A stretch of 64,000 nt of DNA from an uncultured Pelagibacteraceae bacterium (GTDB lineage: Bacteria > Pseudomonadota > Alphaproteobacteria > Pelagibacterales > Pelagibacteraceae), in NCBI GenBank assembly GCA_902597515.1, contig CACJYB010000003.1:1-64000 (forward strand), given 5' to 3'. The position numbers and the translations under genes were made by a program. The stretch's first letter is position 1; every line of letters starts with the position of its first letter. The notes under the pieces were generated by a model. The model was not told the origin of the DNA, did no database searches, and worked only from the letters and a program-made list of their open reading frames with translations. Shown here piece by piece: positions 11,700-23,489 of the stretch.

Positions 11700-11701
11700 A
11701 A

Positions 11702-12280
11702 ATGGAACTTTTTATAATAGGTATAATCTCATACCTGATGGGATCAATTCCTTTTGGATTAATTTTAACTAAAATATTTTTAAAAAAAGATATTAGAGAG
11801 ATAGGCTCTGGTAATATTGGTGCAACAAATGCTCTAAGAACCGGTAATAAACTAATTGGATATTCGACACTAATGCTTGATGTATTAAAAGCAGTAATAC
11901 CTGTTCTATACGTAAAAATTAATTTCCCTGATGCAGTATATATATCAGCTTTATGTGCTTTTATAGGTCATGTGTTTCCTGTTTGGTTAAAATTTAAAGG
12001 TGGTAAAGGTGTAGCTACATATGTTGGGATACTTTTTTCTTTAAATATTATTTTTGGTTTAGTATTTGGTATTTGTTGGTTAATAATTTTTTTTATTTCT
12101 AAATATTCATCTTTAGCTTCCTTGATAGGATCACTTTCTATACCAGTTTATATTTTAATTTTGGAGGGTTTAGAAAATGTATTTTTTTACTTAATAATGT
12201 TTATTTTAATATTTTTTACCCATAGAGAAAATATTAAACGCTTGAAAAATAAAGAAGAAACTAAGACAAAAATTTATTAA
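11702..12280 (+). CDS. plsY: Glycerol-3-phosphate acyltransferase PlsY
   Basis: 'YLMGSIPFGLI', 'IGSGNIGATNALRTG', 'FKGGKGVATYVG'. Confidence 0.93.
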   Translation: MELFIIGIISYLMGSIPFGLILTKIFLKKDIREIGSGNIGATNALRTGNKLIGYSTLMLDVLKAVIPVLYVKINFPDAVYISALCAFIGHVFPVWLKFKGGKGVATYVGILFSLNIIFGLVFGICWLIIFFISKYSSLASLIGSLSIPVYILILEGLENVFFYLIMFILIFFTHRENIKRLKNKEETKTKIY

Positions 12281-12317
12281 TTTGACTATCAAACTCTTTT
12301 GAGTAGTTTGTTATTTT

Positions 12318-14900
12318 ATGAATCTAGTCATAGTTGAAAGCCCTGCTAAAGCGAAAACAATTAATAAATATTTAGGTGATAACTATACCGTTTTAGCTAG
12401 CTATGGTCATATTAGAGATCTTCCCTCAAAAAATGGATCCGTTGATCCTGATCAAAATTTTAAAATGGAATGGGAAGTTGATAGCTTTTCAAAAAAATAT
12501 TTAAAAGAAATCACTGATGCTGCGAAAGATTCTTCAAAAATAATTCTTGCTACTGACCCAGATCGTGAGGGTGAAGCAATAGCATGGCATGTAAAAGAAT
12601 ATTTAGATGAAAAAAAACTTTTAAAGGATAAAGAAATTGAACGTGTGGTATTTAATGAAATAACAAAAAAAGCCGTCACACATGGTATTGAAAATCCAAG
12701 ACAGATAGAGCCTTTATTAGTCGATGCTTATATGGCTAGAAGAGCATTAGATTACTTGGTTGGATTTAATATATCACCAATACTTTGGACTAAACTTCCT
12801 GGTTCAAAATCTGCCGGTAGAGTTCAATCTGTTGCACTGAAATTGATCACTGAAAGAGAGCATGAAATTGAATTATTTAAGCCTGAAGAATTTTGGACTT
12901 TAAGTATTAATTTTCAAGATAAAAACAATAGCAAGATTACAGCAAGTATTTCTCAACTTGATGGAGAAAAAATTGAAAAATTCTCATTTAAAAATAAAGA
13001 GAAAATTGAAAAGGCAATTTCTAATATTAAGACCAAAAAATTTAACATAACTGATATTTCCTCAAAAGTTGTTAGTAGAAATCCCTCAGGACCATTTACT
13101 ACATCAACACTTCAGCAAGTTGCTTCTAGTAGATTGGGTTTTGGTGCATCAAGAACAATGCAAATAGCACAAAAACTTTATCAAGGAATAGAAATTGAGG
13201 GAGATACAGTTGGGTTAATTACTTATATGAGAACGGATGGAACTAATTTATCAGCTGATGCTGTCTCTGATTTTAGAAATTTTATTAAAAAAGAATATGG
13301 TAACGAATACTTGCCAGAAAATCCAAATAATTACTCAGGAAAAAAAGCAAAAAATGCTCAGGAAGCTCATGAAGCAATAAGACCAACTGATATTAATAGA
13401 AATCCAGATTCTGTTAAAAAGTATTTAAGTTCAGATCAGCAAAAATTATATTCTTTAATTTGGTCTAGAGCTCTATCGTCTCAAATGGAGACAGCAAAAT
13501 TTGATAGAAATACAATAACGATTGAATCTGAAGACGGTAAAACTATATGTAAATCAAGCGGATCAGTTTTGAAATTTGATGGATTTTTAAAAGTTTATTC
13601 AAATCAAAACAAAGATGATGATGAGCAAATTTTACCTGAGATGTCAAAAGGACCAATTAATATAGAAGCTCTTATTGATGAACAACATTTTACTCAACCT
13701 CCCCCACGCTACTCTGAGGCAAGTTTGGTTAAAAAATTAGAAGAGTTAGGAATTGGTAGACCTTCAACTTATGCAAGTATAATTTCAACAATAGCAAATA
13801 GAGGTTATGCAGAAATAGTTAATAAAAGATTTTTCCCAACTGACAGAGGTAAATTAATTTCTGCATTTTTAGAAAAACTATTTTCAAAGTATGTGGATTA
13901 TAACTTCACAGCTGGACTAGAGGATCAGCTAGATGAAATAACTTCTGGAAAAGAAAGTTGGTTAAAAGTCTTAGAAATGTTTTGGAAAGATTTTAATAGC
14001 AATGTTTCAGAGGTAAAAGAAAAAAGAACCAGAGAAGTTTTAGATCTTTTAAATGAAAGTTTGGGAGCATTGATATTTGACACTGATAAGGAAGGAAAGA
14101 TAGTTAGAAAATGCCAATTATGTGACACAGGTTCCCTTAGTTTAAAAAATAGTTTTAGAGGAGGTGCGTTTATTGGATGTTCAAATTATCCTGAATGTAA
14201 ATTCACAAGACCATTATCGAAAGCTAAAGCAGCTGCTCAGTCACAATTAGCAGAACCAAAATTTCTAGGAAAACACGAAAATGGAAATGATATTTTTTTA
14301 AAAAATGGCAGATTTGGTCCTTATCTTCAGTATGAGAAAGTTCTTGAGGAAAATATTGAAGAAGAAAAGCCTAAAAAAAGAAAAAAAACCAAAAAAAAGA
14401 AACCTGAAGTAAATGAACTATTGAAAAATGTATCTATACCAAAAGGAATCGAATTAGAAAGTATTGATTTAGATAAAGCAAAATTTTTATGTTCGCTTCC
14501 TAAATCATTAGGCATTAATACAGAAAATCAAAAAGAAATAACTTTGAACACTGGTAGATTTGGACCATATTTAAAATGTGAAAATAAATCAGCTAGAATA
14601 GAAAATGTCGAAGAAATTTTTTCTATAGGATTAAATAGAGCAATTACACTTATAGCGGAGGCAAAACCTGGAAGAATGTCTTCTTCAATTATAAAAGATT
14701 TAGGGGAGCATCCTGAGGATAAAAAGCCAGTCCGAATCATGAAAGGTCAATATGGACCATACATTAAATACAAATCTCTTAATGCAACAATCCCAGAGGA
14801 AAAAGACCCAGTAGAAGTAACAATGGAGGAGGCTCTTATACTAATTGAGAAAAGAAGAGAATACGATAAAAATAAAAAAAATAAAAAAAAGAAAAAATGA
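12318..14900 (+). CDS. topA: DNA topoisomerase I
   Basis: 'LVIVESPAKAKTINKYLG', 'TDPDREGEAIAWH', 'GLITYMRTDGTNLS', C-terminal zinc ribbon. Confidence 0.95.
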   Translation: MNLVIVESPAKAKTINKYLGDNYTVLASYGHIRDLPSKNGSVDPDQNFKMEWEVDSFSKKYLKEITDAAKDSSKIILATDPDREGEAIAWHVKEYLDEKKLLKDKEIERVVFNEITKKAVTHGIENPRQIEPLLVDAYMARRALDYLVGFNISPILWTKLPGSKSAGRVQSVALKLITEREHEIELFKPEEFWTLSINFQDKNNSKITASISQLDGEKIEKFSFKNKEKIEKAISNIKTKKFNITDISSKVVSRNPSGPFTTSTLQQVASSRLGFGASRTMQIAQKLYQGIEIEGDTVGLITYMRTDGTNLSADAVSDFRNFIKKEYGNEYLPENPNNYSGKKAKNAQEAHEAIRPTDINRNPDSVKKYLSSDQQKLYSLIWSRALSSQMETAKFDRNTITIESEDGKTICKSSGSVLKFDGFLKVYSNQNKDDDEQILPEMSKGPINIEALIDEQHFTQPPPRYSEASLVKKLEELGIGRPSTYASIISTIANRGYAEIVNKRFFPTDRGKLISAFLEKLFSKYVDYNFTAGLEDQLDEITSGKESWLKVLEMFWKDFNSNVSEVKEKRTREVLDLLNESLGALIFDTDKEGKIVRKCQLCDTGSLSLKNSFRGGAFIGCSNYPECKFTRPLSKAKAAAQSQLAEPKFLGKHENGNDIFLKNGRFGPYLQYEKVLEENIEEEKPKKRKKTKKKKPEVNELLKNVSIPKGIELESIDLDKAKFLCSLPKSLGINTENQKEITLNTGRFGPYLKCENKSARIENVEEIFSIGLNRAITLIAEAKPGRMSSSIIKDLGEHPEDKKPVRIMKGQYGPYIKYKSLNATIPEEKDPVEVTMEEALILIEKRREYDKNKKNKKKKK

Positions 14901-15181
14901 AAATAATTAAAATCATAATTTCAGTTTTATTAATTTATTTATTTAATTTAACAATTTCATATTCAGAAGATTGCACTAAATACGATAAGTTAAGTAAAGA
15001 ATATGCAAAATGTACATCAAATAAATTAAAAATAGAAACTTCTAAAAAAGCAAACGAAATAAAATCTAAAACAGCTAAGAAAATAGAAGATGGTAAAAAA
15101 AAATTAAAGAATTTTAATTTAAAAGATAAGCTTAACAAATTTAAGAACAGTAAAACTCATAAAGAATTTACTGAAAAATAA
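14897..15181 (+). CDS. Small exported Lys-rich hypothetical protein
   Basis: Signal peptide, Lys-rich; 4-bp overlap with topA. Confidence 0.6.
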   Translation: MKIIKIIISVLLIYLFNLTISYSEDCTKYDKLSKEYAKCTSNKLKIETSKKANEIKSKTAKKIEDGKKKLKNFNLKDKLNKFKNSKTHKEFTEK

Positions 15182-15182
15182 A

Positions 15183-15644
15183 ATGAATTTTGAAAATAAA
15201 ATTAATGAATTAAAGATTAACCTTCCAGAGGCAAAACCGCCGGTTGGTTCTTACGTTGCAACAAAAATTGTTGGCAATTTACTTTATATTTCAGGACAAA
15301 TTTCTATTTCAGAAAATGGTGAATTAATAAAAGGAAAAGTTGGAAAAGATCTATCTGTAGATGATGCTTATAAGGCAGCTGAAAGATGTGGTTTAAGTAT
15401 TATATCTCAAGCAAAAGTAGCTTGTAATGGAGATCTTTCTAAAATTAAATCATGCGTAAAATTAACAGGTTTTGTTAATTCAACCGATAACTTTACAGAC
15501 CAACCAAAAGTAATTAATGGAGCTTCTGATTTAATTGCTTCTGTTTTTGGTGGAGCAGGAATGCATACAAGAGCGGCTGTAAGCACAAATAGCTTGCCTC
15601 TTGGTGTGTCAGTTGAAGTTGATGCTATTTTTGAGTTAAACTAA
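15183..15644 (+). CDS. RidA/YjgF family protein
   Basis: 'PPVGSYVATKIVGNLLYISGQIS', 'GGAGMHTRAAVSTNSLPLGVSVEVDAIFEL'. Confidence 0.85.
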   Translation: MNFENKINELKINLPEAKPPVGSYVATKIVGNLLYISGQISISENGELIKGKVGKDLSVDDAYKAAERCGLSIISQAKVACNGDLSKIKSCVKLTGFVNSTDNFTDQPKVINGASDLIASVFGGAGMHTRAAVSTNSLPLGVSVEVDAIFELN

Positions 15645-15645
15645 T

Positions 15646-16944
15646 TTATCTTCCAATACCGAAATATTTAAAACCTAGTTTTTTAATTTTATTTGGTGAA
15701 TAAATATTTCTCATATCATAAATAATAGTTTTTTTATTTTTTAAAAATTTTTTAAAATTAATTGATTTAAAATCATTCCATTCAGTATGTATGATTACAA
15801 TATCTGATCCTTTAATTGATCCTTTTATTGAATTAGAAAATTCAACATTTTTTAATTTACTAAATTCTTTTTTTGATCCAGTAGGATCATAATATTTAAT
15901 TTTAGCACCTTTTTTTGATAGGAATGGGATTAATTTTAAGCTAGACGAGTCTCTCATATCGTCGGTATTTGCTTTAAAAGTTACACCTAAAAAGGATACA
16001 ACTTTATTTTTAATTTTATTATTCAAAATCAAACTTACTCTTTTGGATAATAAACTAGATCTTAAATCATTAGATCTGATAACACTTTTTACAACTGATA
16101 AATTGGTTTTGAATTTATCAGCAGTTGAAACTAAAGCTTTAGTATCTTTTGGAAAACACGACCCACCGTATGCAGGTCCAGCTCTTAAAAATCTACCACC
16201 AATCCTTTTATCCAGTCCAATTCCTATTGAGATATCCTCAACATCTATACCAGTTTTTTCACATAAATTTGATATTTCATTTATAAAGGTAATCTTAGTT
16301 GCTAAAAAAGCATTAGAAGCATATTTAATTAATTCTGCTGCTCTTCTTTTTGTAGAAACAAATTCTGTGCCTTTTGATATTAATGGTGAATATAAACTTT
16401 TTAATATTCTCTGAGATTTATTATCATTTGATCCAACTACCACTCTATCTGGATAGATAAAATCTCTTATAGCCTCTCCTTCTCTTAAAAATTCAGGATT
16501 TGATACTACTGAAAAAAATTTTTTATTAACTTTTTTAGAAATAATTTTTTCAATTTCATCACCTGTTGTTACAGGCACAGTTGATTTGTTAATAATAATT
16601 TTGAATTTTTTAATAGATTTAGATATTTCTTTTGCAGCAGAATATACTTGGCTTAAATCAGCACTATTACTATTTTTTTTGGTTGGTGTGCCTACACATA
16701 TAAAAACAATATCTGATTTATCCACCGATTCTTTTAGGTTTGTTGAAAAATTCAGTCTTTTATTTTTATAGTTTTTTAAAACTAATTCTTCTAGACCAGG
16801 TTCGTAAATAGGAATAATACCTTTTTTTAAATTGTTAATTTTTTTAATGTCTTTATCAACACATATTACATCATTACCTAAGTCAGAAAAACAGACTCCA
16901 CTTACTAAACCAACATAGCCAGTACCAATCATGCACAATTTCAT
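15646..16944 (-). CDS. ugd: UDP-glucose 6-dehydrogenase
   Basis: 'MKLCMIGTGYVGLVSGVCFSDLGNDV', 'GPAYGGSCFPKDTKAL'. Confidence 0.93.
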   Translation of the reverse strand: MKLCMIGTGYVGLVSGVCFSDLGNDVICVDKDIKKINNLKKGIIPIYEPGLEELVLKNYKNKRLNFSTNLKESVDKSDIVFICVGTPTKKNSNSADLSQVYSAAKEISKSIKKFKIIINKSTVPVTTGDEIEKIISKKVNKKFFSVVSNPEFLREGEAIRDFIYPDRVVVGSNDNKSQRILKSLYSPLISKGTEFVSTKRRAAELIKYASNAFLATKITFINEISNLCEKTGIDVEDISIGIGLDKRIGGRFLRAGPAYGGSCFPKDTKALVSTADKFKTNLSVVKSVIRSNDLRSSLLSKRVSLILNNKIKNKVVSFLGVTFKANTDDMRDSSSLKLIPFLSKKGAKIKYYDPTGSKKEFSKLKNVEFSNSIKGSIKGSDIVIIHTEWNDFKSINFKKFLKNKKTIIYDMRNIYSPNKIKKLGFKYFGIGR

Positions 16945-17756
16945 ATCTCGCCTATTTCTTTTGAAGACTTGATATAGCCACTCATTGTTCCACAATCAAG
17001 GTATTTACCTTCAAAATTATGAGCTATAAATTTTTCTTTATCATTTATTAATAACTGTATTGCATCAGTAATATGTATCTCTTTACCTTTAGAGGGTTTA
17101 AGTAATTTAATTTTTTTAAAAATTGTACGCGGCAATATATATCTCCCAATAACGGCATTGTTAGATGGAGCTTTTTTTAATGTTGGTTTTTCAACAACAC
17201 CATCTATAACATAATTTCTTTTATTTAATTTTTTATTAATTTTATATATTCCCCATCTCGAGACATTGCTTTTTTTTACTTTCATAGATGCCATAACCGA
17301 AGCTTGATATTTTTTATGAACCTTGATCATTGACTTTGAGCAATTTTTTTTAATTATTAAATCGTCGGGTAATAACATTAAAAAATATTTATTTTTAATA
17401 TATTTTTGAGTTTTAAGGACAGCATCACCTGTGCCCTTTGGGATGTTTTGAAATACAAATTTAATTTTATTTTTATATACTTGTACCTTTTTAAATTCAT
17501 TAATTATACGAGGGTCTCTCTTTTTTTTAATAATATTTTTATAAAACTGATCACTATAAAAATATTTTCTTATCATTAATTTTTTAGTGGAGATGATAAA
17601 TATAATCTCTTTAACACCTGCTTCGATACATTCATCAAGAATATATTCAATTCCCGGTCTTCCATTTATCGGGAGAAGTTCTTTAGCAAAAACACTTGTT
17701 AAAGGTAGTAACCGAGTTCCAAGTCCAGCCAAAGGAATAATTGCTTGTTTAATCAT
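16941..17756 (-). CDS. galU: UTP--glucose-1-phosphate uridylyltransferase
   Basis: 'KQAIIPLAGLGTRLLPLTSVFAKELLPINGRPGIEYILDE'; 4-bp overlap with ugd. Confidence 0.92.
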   Translation of the reverse strand: MIKQAIIPLAGLGTRLLPLTSVFAKELLPINGRPGIEYILDECIEAGVKEIIFIISTKKLMIRKYFYSDQFYKNIIKKKRDPRIINEFKKVQVYKNKIKFVFQNIPKGTGDAVLKTQKYIKNKYFLMLLPDDLIIKKNCSKSMIKVHKKYQASVMASMKVKKSNVSRWGIYKINKKLNKRNYVIDGVVEKPTLKKAPSNNAVIGRYILPRTIFKKIKLLKPSKGKEIHITDAIQLLINDKEKFIAHNFEGKYLDCGTMSGYIKSSKEIGEI

Positions 17757-17790
17757 TTAAATGTTTTACTTATTAAATATTTTTATACAA

Positions 17791-18606
17791 ATGAAAATTT
17801 TATTAAACAATACATCATTATTTGAATCATTAAGGCCATTTAATGACCTTGGTTTTGTTCCTACTATGGGTGGAATACATAAGGGTCATTTATCACTAAT
17901 AAATAAATCAAATAAACTTTGTAAAAAAACAATAGTAAGTATTTTTGTTAATCCAAAACAATTTAATAATAAAAAAGATTTAAGATCCTATCCAAGAAAT
18001 ATCAAAAAGGATTTAAAAATTCTCAAAAAAAGCAAAAAAGTTGATTTTGTTTATCTTCCTAAATTTAAAGACATATACAAAGATAAAAAAAAATCAAAAA
18101 TTACACTGCAAAAAAAAGACAAAATTTTGTGTGCTAAATTTAGAAAAGGTCATTTTGAAGGTGTTTTAGATGTAATGAATAAACTAACTAAAATTATAAG
18201 CCCTCAAAAGATATTTATGGGTGAAAAAGATTTTCAACAATTGTTTTTGGTAAAAAAAAAATTAGAACAAACATATAAAACCAAGGTAATCCCTTGTAAA
18301 ACAATTCGTGATAGGAATAATGTAGCACTTTCATCAAGAAACCTTCTTTTAAATAAATCTAATTTAATCATAGCAGCAAAAATTTATAAAAAACTAGTAG
18401 GGATTAAAAAAATAATTAAAAATAAGAAAAATATTTCAAGCTTTTTAAATCTTAAAAAAAAAGAATTAAAAAAAAATTATAAAATTAAAATTGATTATTT
18501 TGAACTAAGAAATATTAATAATTTAAAAATTTCAAGTACCACTAAAAATTCAAGATTATTTATTGCTTATTATTTAAATAACGTCAGATTAATTGATAAC
18601 CTGTAA
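17791..18606 (+). CDS. panC: Pantoate--beta-alanine ligase
   Basis: 'LGFVPTMGGIHKGHLSLI', 'VSIFVNPKQF', 'MGEKDFQQL'. Confidence 0.9.
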   Translation: MKILLNNTSLFESLRPFNDLGFVPTMGGIHKGHLSLINKSNKLCKKTIVSIFVNPKQFNNKKDLRSYPRNIKKDLKILKKSKKVDFVYLPKFKDIYKDKKKSKITLQKKDKILCAKFRKGHFEGVLDVMNKLTKIISPQKIFMGEKDFQQLFLVKKKLEQTYKTKVIPCKTIRDRNNVALSSRNLLLNKSNLIIAAKIYKKLVGIKKIIKNKKNISSFLNLKKKELKKNYKIKIDYFELRNINNLKISSTTKNSRLFIAYYLNNVRLIDNL

Positions 18607-18608
18607 TT

Positions 18609-19982
18609 TTATAAAAAATATGCTCCAACACCTAAAAATGAAACAAAACCAATTACATCTGTAATTGTTGTCACAAATACACTTGAAGCAATAGCTGGAT
18701 CGATATTTATTTTTTTTAGAGTAAAAGGAACTAGTATGCCAAATAATCCAGCTATTATCATTGTTAGCACCATTGATATTGCTATGATTATTGAAAGGAT
18801 ACTGTCTTGAAACCATATCTGAACAATAAAAGCACTTATTGCTGCAAATATAATTCCATTTAAAATACCTATAGAAAATTCTTTAAATACATTAGATGAA
18901 AAATTATTTTGAGTTAAATCATTTGTAGCTATAGTTCTTACTGTAACTGCAAGTGTTTGCATTCCAGCATTTCCACCCATAGATGCAACAATTGGCATTA
19001 AAAAAGCTAATACTACCATTTGTTCAATTGTTGCTCCAAATAAACTAATGCACCATGTGGCTAGAAAGGCGGTAAATAAATTAAGCAAAAGCCAATTAAA
19101 TCTTCTCTTTGTTTTTTTTACAACTCCATCTGTAATTTCTTCATCTCCTACCCCTGCTAATCTTAAAGCATCTTCCTCAGCTTCCTCTTTCAAGACTGTT
19201 AAAACGTCATCGTTCATAATCATACCTACTAATTTATTGTTTTTGTCTACAACAGCGGCAGAATTCAAATTGTAATTTTCAAATAAGTTAGCAACCTCCT
19301 CTTTATCCATTTCAACAGGAATTAATAATTGAGATTCTGACATAATTGTTACCATTTTAGTATCTCTTGGTGTTGTTAAAACTTTAGATGAGGGAACAGT
19401 ACCTATAGGTTTAAAATCCTCATTAACAATAAAAATTTCTAAAAACTCTTCTGGTAAATCTTTGTTTTCTCTTAAATAGTCAATTGTTTGACCTACAGAC
19501 CAATTGCTTGGTATAGCTGTAAATTCACGCTGCATAAGTCTGGCAGCAGTATCTTCTGGATAGCTCAAACTTTCTAATAAAGCAAATCTATCTTTTGGGG
19601 GTAAAGAGCTAAGGATTGCATTTTTGTCCTCTTCAGGAACATTTTCTAATATAGATATAGCATCATCTGATTCGAGACCCTTTAGAATACTAACTATAGA
19701 GTCTGATGATAAATAAGTAATAATTTCTGATTGAATAGATTCATTTAATTCAACAAAAACTTCCGGATCAATATTAAAATTATTTAGTTTAATTAAACTT
19801 TCTCTATCTCCTTCGTTAAGGTGTTCGATAATATCTGCAGCATCAGCAGGGTGCATTTCATTGAATGAATTGGTAATAAATTGAGCATCATTGTTAGCTA
19901 TTTTGCTAGTAACAACTCTTATATATTCTTTATTAAACTCAAAATTTACTTTTTTATCTTTAGTTTTTTTAGTTAAAGACAT
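18609..19982 (-). CDS. mgtE: Magnesium transporter MgtE
   Basis: MgtE N-domain, CBS pair and 5-TM C-terminus; 'PIVASMGGNAGMQTLAVTVR'. Confidence 0.92.
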   Translation of the reverse strand: MSLTKKTKDKKVNFEFNKEYIRVVTSKIANNDAQFITNSFNEMHPADAADIIEHLNEGDRESLIKLNNFNIDPEVFVELNESIQSEIITYLSSDSIVSILKGLESDDAISILENVPEEDKNAILSSLPPKDRFALLESLSYPEDTAARLMQREFTAIPSNWSVGQTIDYLRENKDLPEEFLEIFIVNEDFKPIGTVPSSKVLTTPRDTKMVTIMSESQLLIPVEMDKEEVANLFENYNLNSAAVVDKNNKLVGMIMNDDVLTVLKEEAEEDALRLAGVGDEEITDGVVKKTKRRFNWLLLNLFTAFLATWCISLFGATIEQMVVLAFLMPIVASMGGNAGMQTLAVTVRTIATNDLTQNNFSSNVFKEFSIGILNGIIFAAISAFIVQIWFQDSILSIIIAISMVLTMIIAGLFGILVPFTLKKINIDPAIASSVFVTTITDVIGFVSFLGVGAYFL

Positions 19983-20043
19983 AAATCTACCTATAATTTA
20001 GATTTGCACTATTAATACATAATAAAGATAATACAAATTATAA

Positions 20044-20661
20044 ATGAACATAGAGATCAAAAAGTCAATAAAACCAGTAAATTATTTTGATGCCATTAAT
20101 ATATTAGAGTCAAGATTAAAGGATTTATATGAAAATAATGAGCAAGAATTAATTTGGACTTTGGAGCATAATGAAGTTTTTACAGCAGGAACTTCTTATA
20201 AAGAGAATGAGATTATTGATAAATCCATTAAAATATTAGAAACGAATAGAGGTGGTAAAATTACTTACCATGGACCAGGTCAATTAATTTGTTATTTTGT
20301 TTTAGATTTGAGAAAAAAAAAAGATATCAGAAAATTTATAACAATTATCGAAAAAACAATAATTCAAACTTTAAAATTTTATAAAATAGAAACTTTTCCA
20401 GATAAAGATAATATCGGTATATGGCATAAATATAATAATGAAGTTAAAAAAATTGCTGCAATAGGTATCAGAGTTAGCAAATGGATTGCCTATCATGGTT
20501 TTGCAATAAATATAAATAATGATCTAGAAAATTATAAAAAAATTATACCATGTGGTATTTCAGATAAAGGAGTAACTAATTTAAAAAATATTTTAGATCA
20601 GGATTACTCAAATCTAAACGATATATTAATTAAAAATTTTATTTCAAATTTGAAAACCTAA
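20044..20661 (+). CDS. lipB: Octanoyltransferase LipB
   Basis: '[23 protein letters not shown]', '[22 protein letters not shown]'. Confidence 0.92.
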   Translation: MNIEIKKSIKPVNYFDAINILESRLKDLYENNEQELIWTLEHNEVFTAGTSYKENEIIDKSIKILETNRGGKITYHGPGQLICYFVLDLRKKKDIRKFITIIEKTIIQTLKFYKIETFPDKDNIGIWHKYNNEVKKIAAIGIRVSKWIAYHGFAININNDLENYKKIIPCGISDKGVTNLKNILDQDYSNLNDILIKNFISNLKT

Positions 20662-21556
20662 GTCTTTTAGATTTTAAAAGTTTTTTAAAATAATCAGGTA
20701 ACAATGCTGAATAAGTATGTTTTATGTCATTAATTTTAAATTTAATTTGATACGAATGTAACATTAAATTTTTATTAATTCCTTTATTGGAATTTGATAA
20801 TTTATATTTTGTATCTCCATATATAGGATTTCCAATTGCATATAATTGTTTTCTTAATTGATGCTTTCGTCCAGTAATAGGTTTTAATTCTAATAAACTT
20901 GCTTCAGAATTTTTATCAATAACTGTGAAAATTGTTTTTGCTTTTTCAATAATTTTTTTGTCACCGTCGTACCTAATTAAATCATCATCCCATACACCAG
21001 ATTTTTTATTAATTTCACCTTGGCAGATAGCTAAATAAGTTTTGTGTACTTTTCTTAATCTAAATAAAGAAGTAAGCAATTGGGCGCTCTCTCTGTTTTT
21101 AGCCATAACAAAAACTCCAGAAGTATCTTTATCCAATCTATGAACAGAATATGGTTTTGTTCCCTTAAAAATTTCACTTTTAGCAAAAATATCAACTAGA
21201 TTTTTTTTTGATTTAGTTCCACCTTGTACCGATATGCCTGATGCTTTGTTTATAACAATAAAATTGTCGTTGTTGTCAATAATTTGATCTTCATTTGATT
21301 TTACAATTTCTTTTGATGGTAAAAACTTAATTTTTTTTTGTTGAATTGTTTCTTTAAATTCAATGTTAAATATATTTATTTCATCTTTCGTTTTTACTTT
21401 AAAAGAGCTTTTAACTTTCTTTCTATTTAACTTTATTTTTCCTGTTCTTAAATATTTTTCAACAAGTCCTTGCGGAATTTTACCAATTTTTAATCTTAAC
21501 CATCTGTCCAAACGCATATCATTACACGTTGAATCAACGATGTAAGATTTCTTCAT
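20639..21556 (-). CDS. rluC: RluA/RluC-family 23S rRNA pseudouridine synthase
   Basis: S4-like N-terminus, '[19 protein letters not shown]', '[13 protein letters not shown]'. Confidence 0.88.
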   Translation of the reverse strand: MKKSYIVDSTCNDMRLDRWLRLKIGKIPQGLVEKYLRTGKIKLNRKKVKSSFKVKTKDEINIFNIEFKETIQQKKIKFLPSKEIVKSNEDQIIDNNDNFIVINKASGISVQGGTKSKKNLVDIFAKSEIFKGTKPYSVHRLDKDTSGVFVMAKNRESAQLLTSLFRLRKVHKTYLAICQGEINKKSGVWDDDLIRYDGDKKIIEKAKTIFTVIDKNSEASLLELKPITGRKHQLRKQLYAIGNPIYGDTKYKLSNSNKGINKNLMLHSYQIKFKINDIKHTYSALLPDYFKKLLKSKRLRFSNLK

Positions 21557-21566
21557 GATTTAAGAT

Positions 21567-22010
21567 TTAAGCTGTAGCTTGTTTTTTCTCTTCAGTTTTA
21601 GGAGATTGTTTAGTTGTGTCTTTTTTTGGTCTATCAACTCTCTTGGCTTCAACGTCTCTATCAACAAATTCAATTATTGCCATTGGAGCATTGTCCCCAT
21701 ATCTAAATCCAGCTTTAATTATTCTTGTATAACCACCTTTTCTATTCAGATATCTTTTAGAAAGTGTCTTTTTAACTTTATTAGCTGATTTAATATCTTG
21801 TAGTTTAGAAACCAACATTTTGGTTGTCTGTAAAGTTTCTTTTTTTCCTAATGTTATTATTTTATCCGCTTGAGGTTTTAGAAATTTAGCTTTTGGCAAA
21901 GTAGTTTTAATCTGCTCATACTTAATCAAAGAATTGAGCATGTTTTTAAGCAGAGCCTTTCTGTGCTCTGATGTTCTATTTAATTTCTTATTTGCCAAAC
22001 CATGTCTCAT
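21567..22010 (-). CDS. rplQ: 50S ribosomal protein L17
   Basis: '[24 protein letters not shown]'. Confidence 0.95.
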   Translation of the reverse strand: MRHGLANKKLNRTSEHRKALLKNMLNSLIKYEQIKTTLPKAKFLKPQADKIITLGKKETLQTTKMLVSKLQDIKSANKVKKTLSKRYLNRKGGYTRIIKAGFRYGDNAPMAIIEFVDRDVEAKRVDRPKKDTTKQSPKTEEKKQATA

Positions 22011-23038
22011 TAAATTGCTTCCTCCAATTTTTTAGACATTTCTGCGATATTGTCAGGTGGCCAGTTAGGTATTTCCATTCCTAAATATAAAGACATACCT
22101 GTTAAAACTTCTTTAATTTCATTAAGTGATTTTCTTCCAAAATTAGGTGTTCTCAACATTTCACCTTCTGATTTTTGAACCAGATCTCCGATATAAATAA
22201 TATTGTCATTTTTTAAGCAGTTCATTGATCTAACTGATAACTCTAATTCATCCACTTTTCTAAGTAAGTTTTTGTTAAATTCAGGTTCTGTTGAAACCTC
22301 TTTTACTGGAGCTTCAACTGGTTCATCGAAGTTTATAAACATTTTAAGTTGATCTTGGAATATTCTAGCTGAATAAGCTACAGCGTCTTCAGCAGAAATT
22401 GATCCATTAGTTTCAACTTCCATAATTAACTTATCATAGTCTAATGCTTTACCTTCTCTAGCAGTACTTACTGAATATGAAACTTTTTTAACTGGGCTAT
22501 AAAGAGAATCAATAGCGATAAGACCTAATGGTGGTTCTTCAGGCTTGTTTAACTCTGCAGGAACATATCCTTTACCTGTATTAACATTCATCTCCATATG
22601 AAAAGTAGTATTTTCATCTAGATTACAAATAACTAAATCAGGATTTAAAATCTCAACATCTGCAACTGGAGCTATATCTGAAGCTTTAATTTCTCCAGGT
22701 CCTTTTGCATCTAAAATTAATTTTTTTGTGCCCTCAGAATTACTTTTCAATGCTAAAGATTTTACGTTTAAAACGATATCGGTCACATCTTCTCTAACAC
22801 CTTTAATTGAAGTGAATTCATGTAAAACTCCATCAATTTGAATTGATGTTACAGCGGCTCCTCTTATAGATGATAATAAAATCCTTCTTAGAGAATTTCC
22901 TAGAGTTAACCCATAACCTTTTTCTAAAGGCTCAGCTACAATTTTTGCATGAGTTAAGTCATCACTTATTTGAACATCTAATTTAGATGGCTTAATTAAT
23001 GACTTCCAATTTTTTACATTAACATTTTCGACTTCCAT
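22010..23038 (-). CDS. rpoA: RNA polymerase alpha subunit
   Basis: '[29 protein letters not shown]', alpha-CTD. Confidence 0.96.
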   Translation of the reverse strand: MEVENVNVKNWKSLIKPSKLDVQISDDLTHAKIVAEPLEKGYGLTLGNSLRRILLSSIRGAAVTSIQIDGVLHEFTSIKGVREDVTDIVLNVKSLALKSNSEGTKKLILDAKGPGEIKASDIAPVADVEILNPDLVICNLDENTTFHMEMNVNTGKGYVPAELNKPEEPPLGLIAIDSLYSPVKKVSYSVSTAREGKALDYDKLIMEVETNGSISAEDAVAYSARIFQDQLKMFINFDEPVEAPVKEVSTEPEFNKNLLRKVDELELSVRSMNCLKNDNIIYIGDLVQKSEGEMLRTPNFGRKSLNEIKEVLTGMSLYLGMEIPNWPPDNIAEMSKKLEEAI

Positions 23039-23487
23039 TAAACTCTCCTTTTCTTTGGTGGTCTAGTTCCATTATGAGGCATAGGCGTAGTGTCTTTGAT
23101 TGACAAAATCTTAAATCCTCTAGCTTGCAATGCTCTTAAAGCTGTTTCTCTTCCTGACCCAGGTCCTTTAACTTCAACGGACAAAGTTTTCATTCCATAC
23201 TCAAGCGCTTTCGAAGCTGCAGAATCGGCTGCTATCTGAGCAGCATAAGGAGTAGATTTTCTTGATCCCTTAAACCCTTTTTGTCCAGCAGACGCCCATG
23301 AGATTACATTTCCATTTGTATCAGCAATAGAGATGATTGTATTATTAAATGTTGATTGCACATAAGCAATTCCATTTAAAATATTTTTCTTAACTTTCTT
23401 TTTTTTTGAATAAGAACTTTTTACACTTTTCTTTGTAGATTTTTCTACTTTCTGATCTTTATTCTCAACCTTATCAGTTTTAGCCAT
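23038..23487 (-). CDS. rpsK: 30S ribosomal protein S11
   Basis: '[40 protein letters not shown]'. Confidence 0.96.
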   Translation of the reverse strand: MAKTDKVENKDQKVEKSTKKSVKSSYSKKKKVKKNILNGIAYVQSTFNNTIISIADTNGNVISWASAGQKGFKGSRKSTPYAAQIAADSAASKALEYGMKTLSVEVKGPGSGRETALRALQARGFKILSIKDTTPMPHNGTRPPKKRRV

Positions 23488-23489
23488 AA

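Noticed and set aside
12281-12317. Terminator hairpin between plsY and topA (CAAACTCTTTTGAGTAGTTTG)
   Set aside because: Short competing stems without a clear U-tract; not convincing.
19983-20043. Mg2+ riboswitch upstream of mgtE
   Set aside because: Only about 60 bp to the divergent lipB start; no room for an M-box.
20639-20661. Convergent 23-bp overlap of lipB and rluC as a special feature
   Set aside because: Typical compact packing in streamlined genomes.
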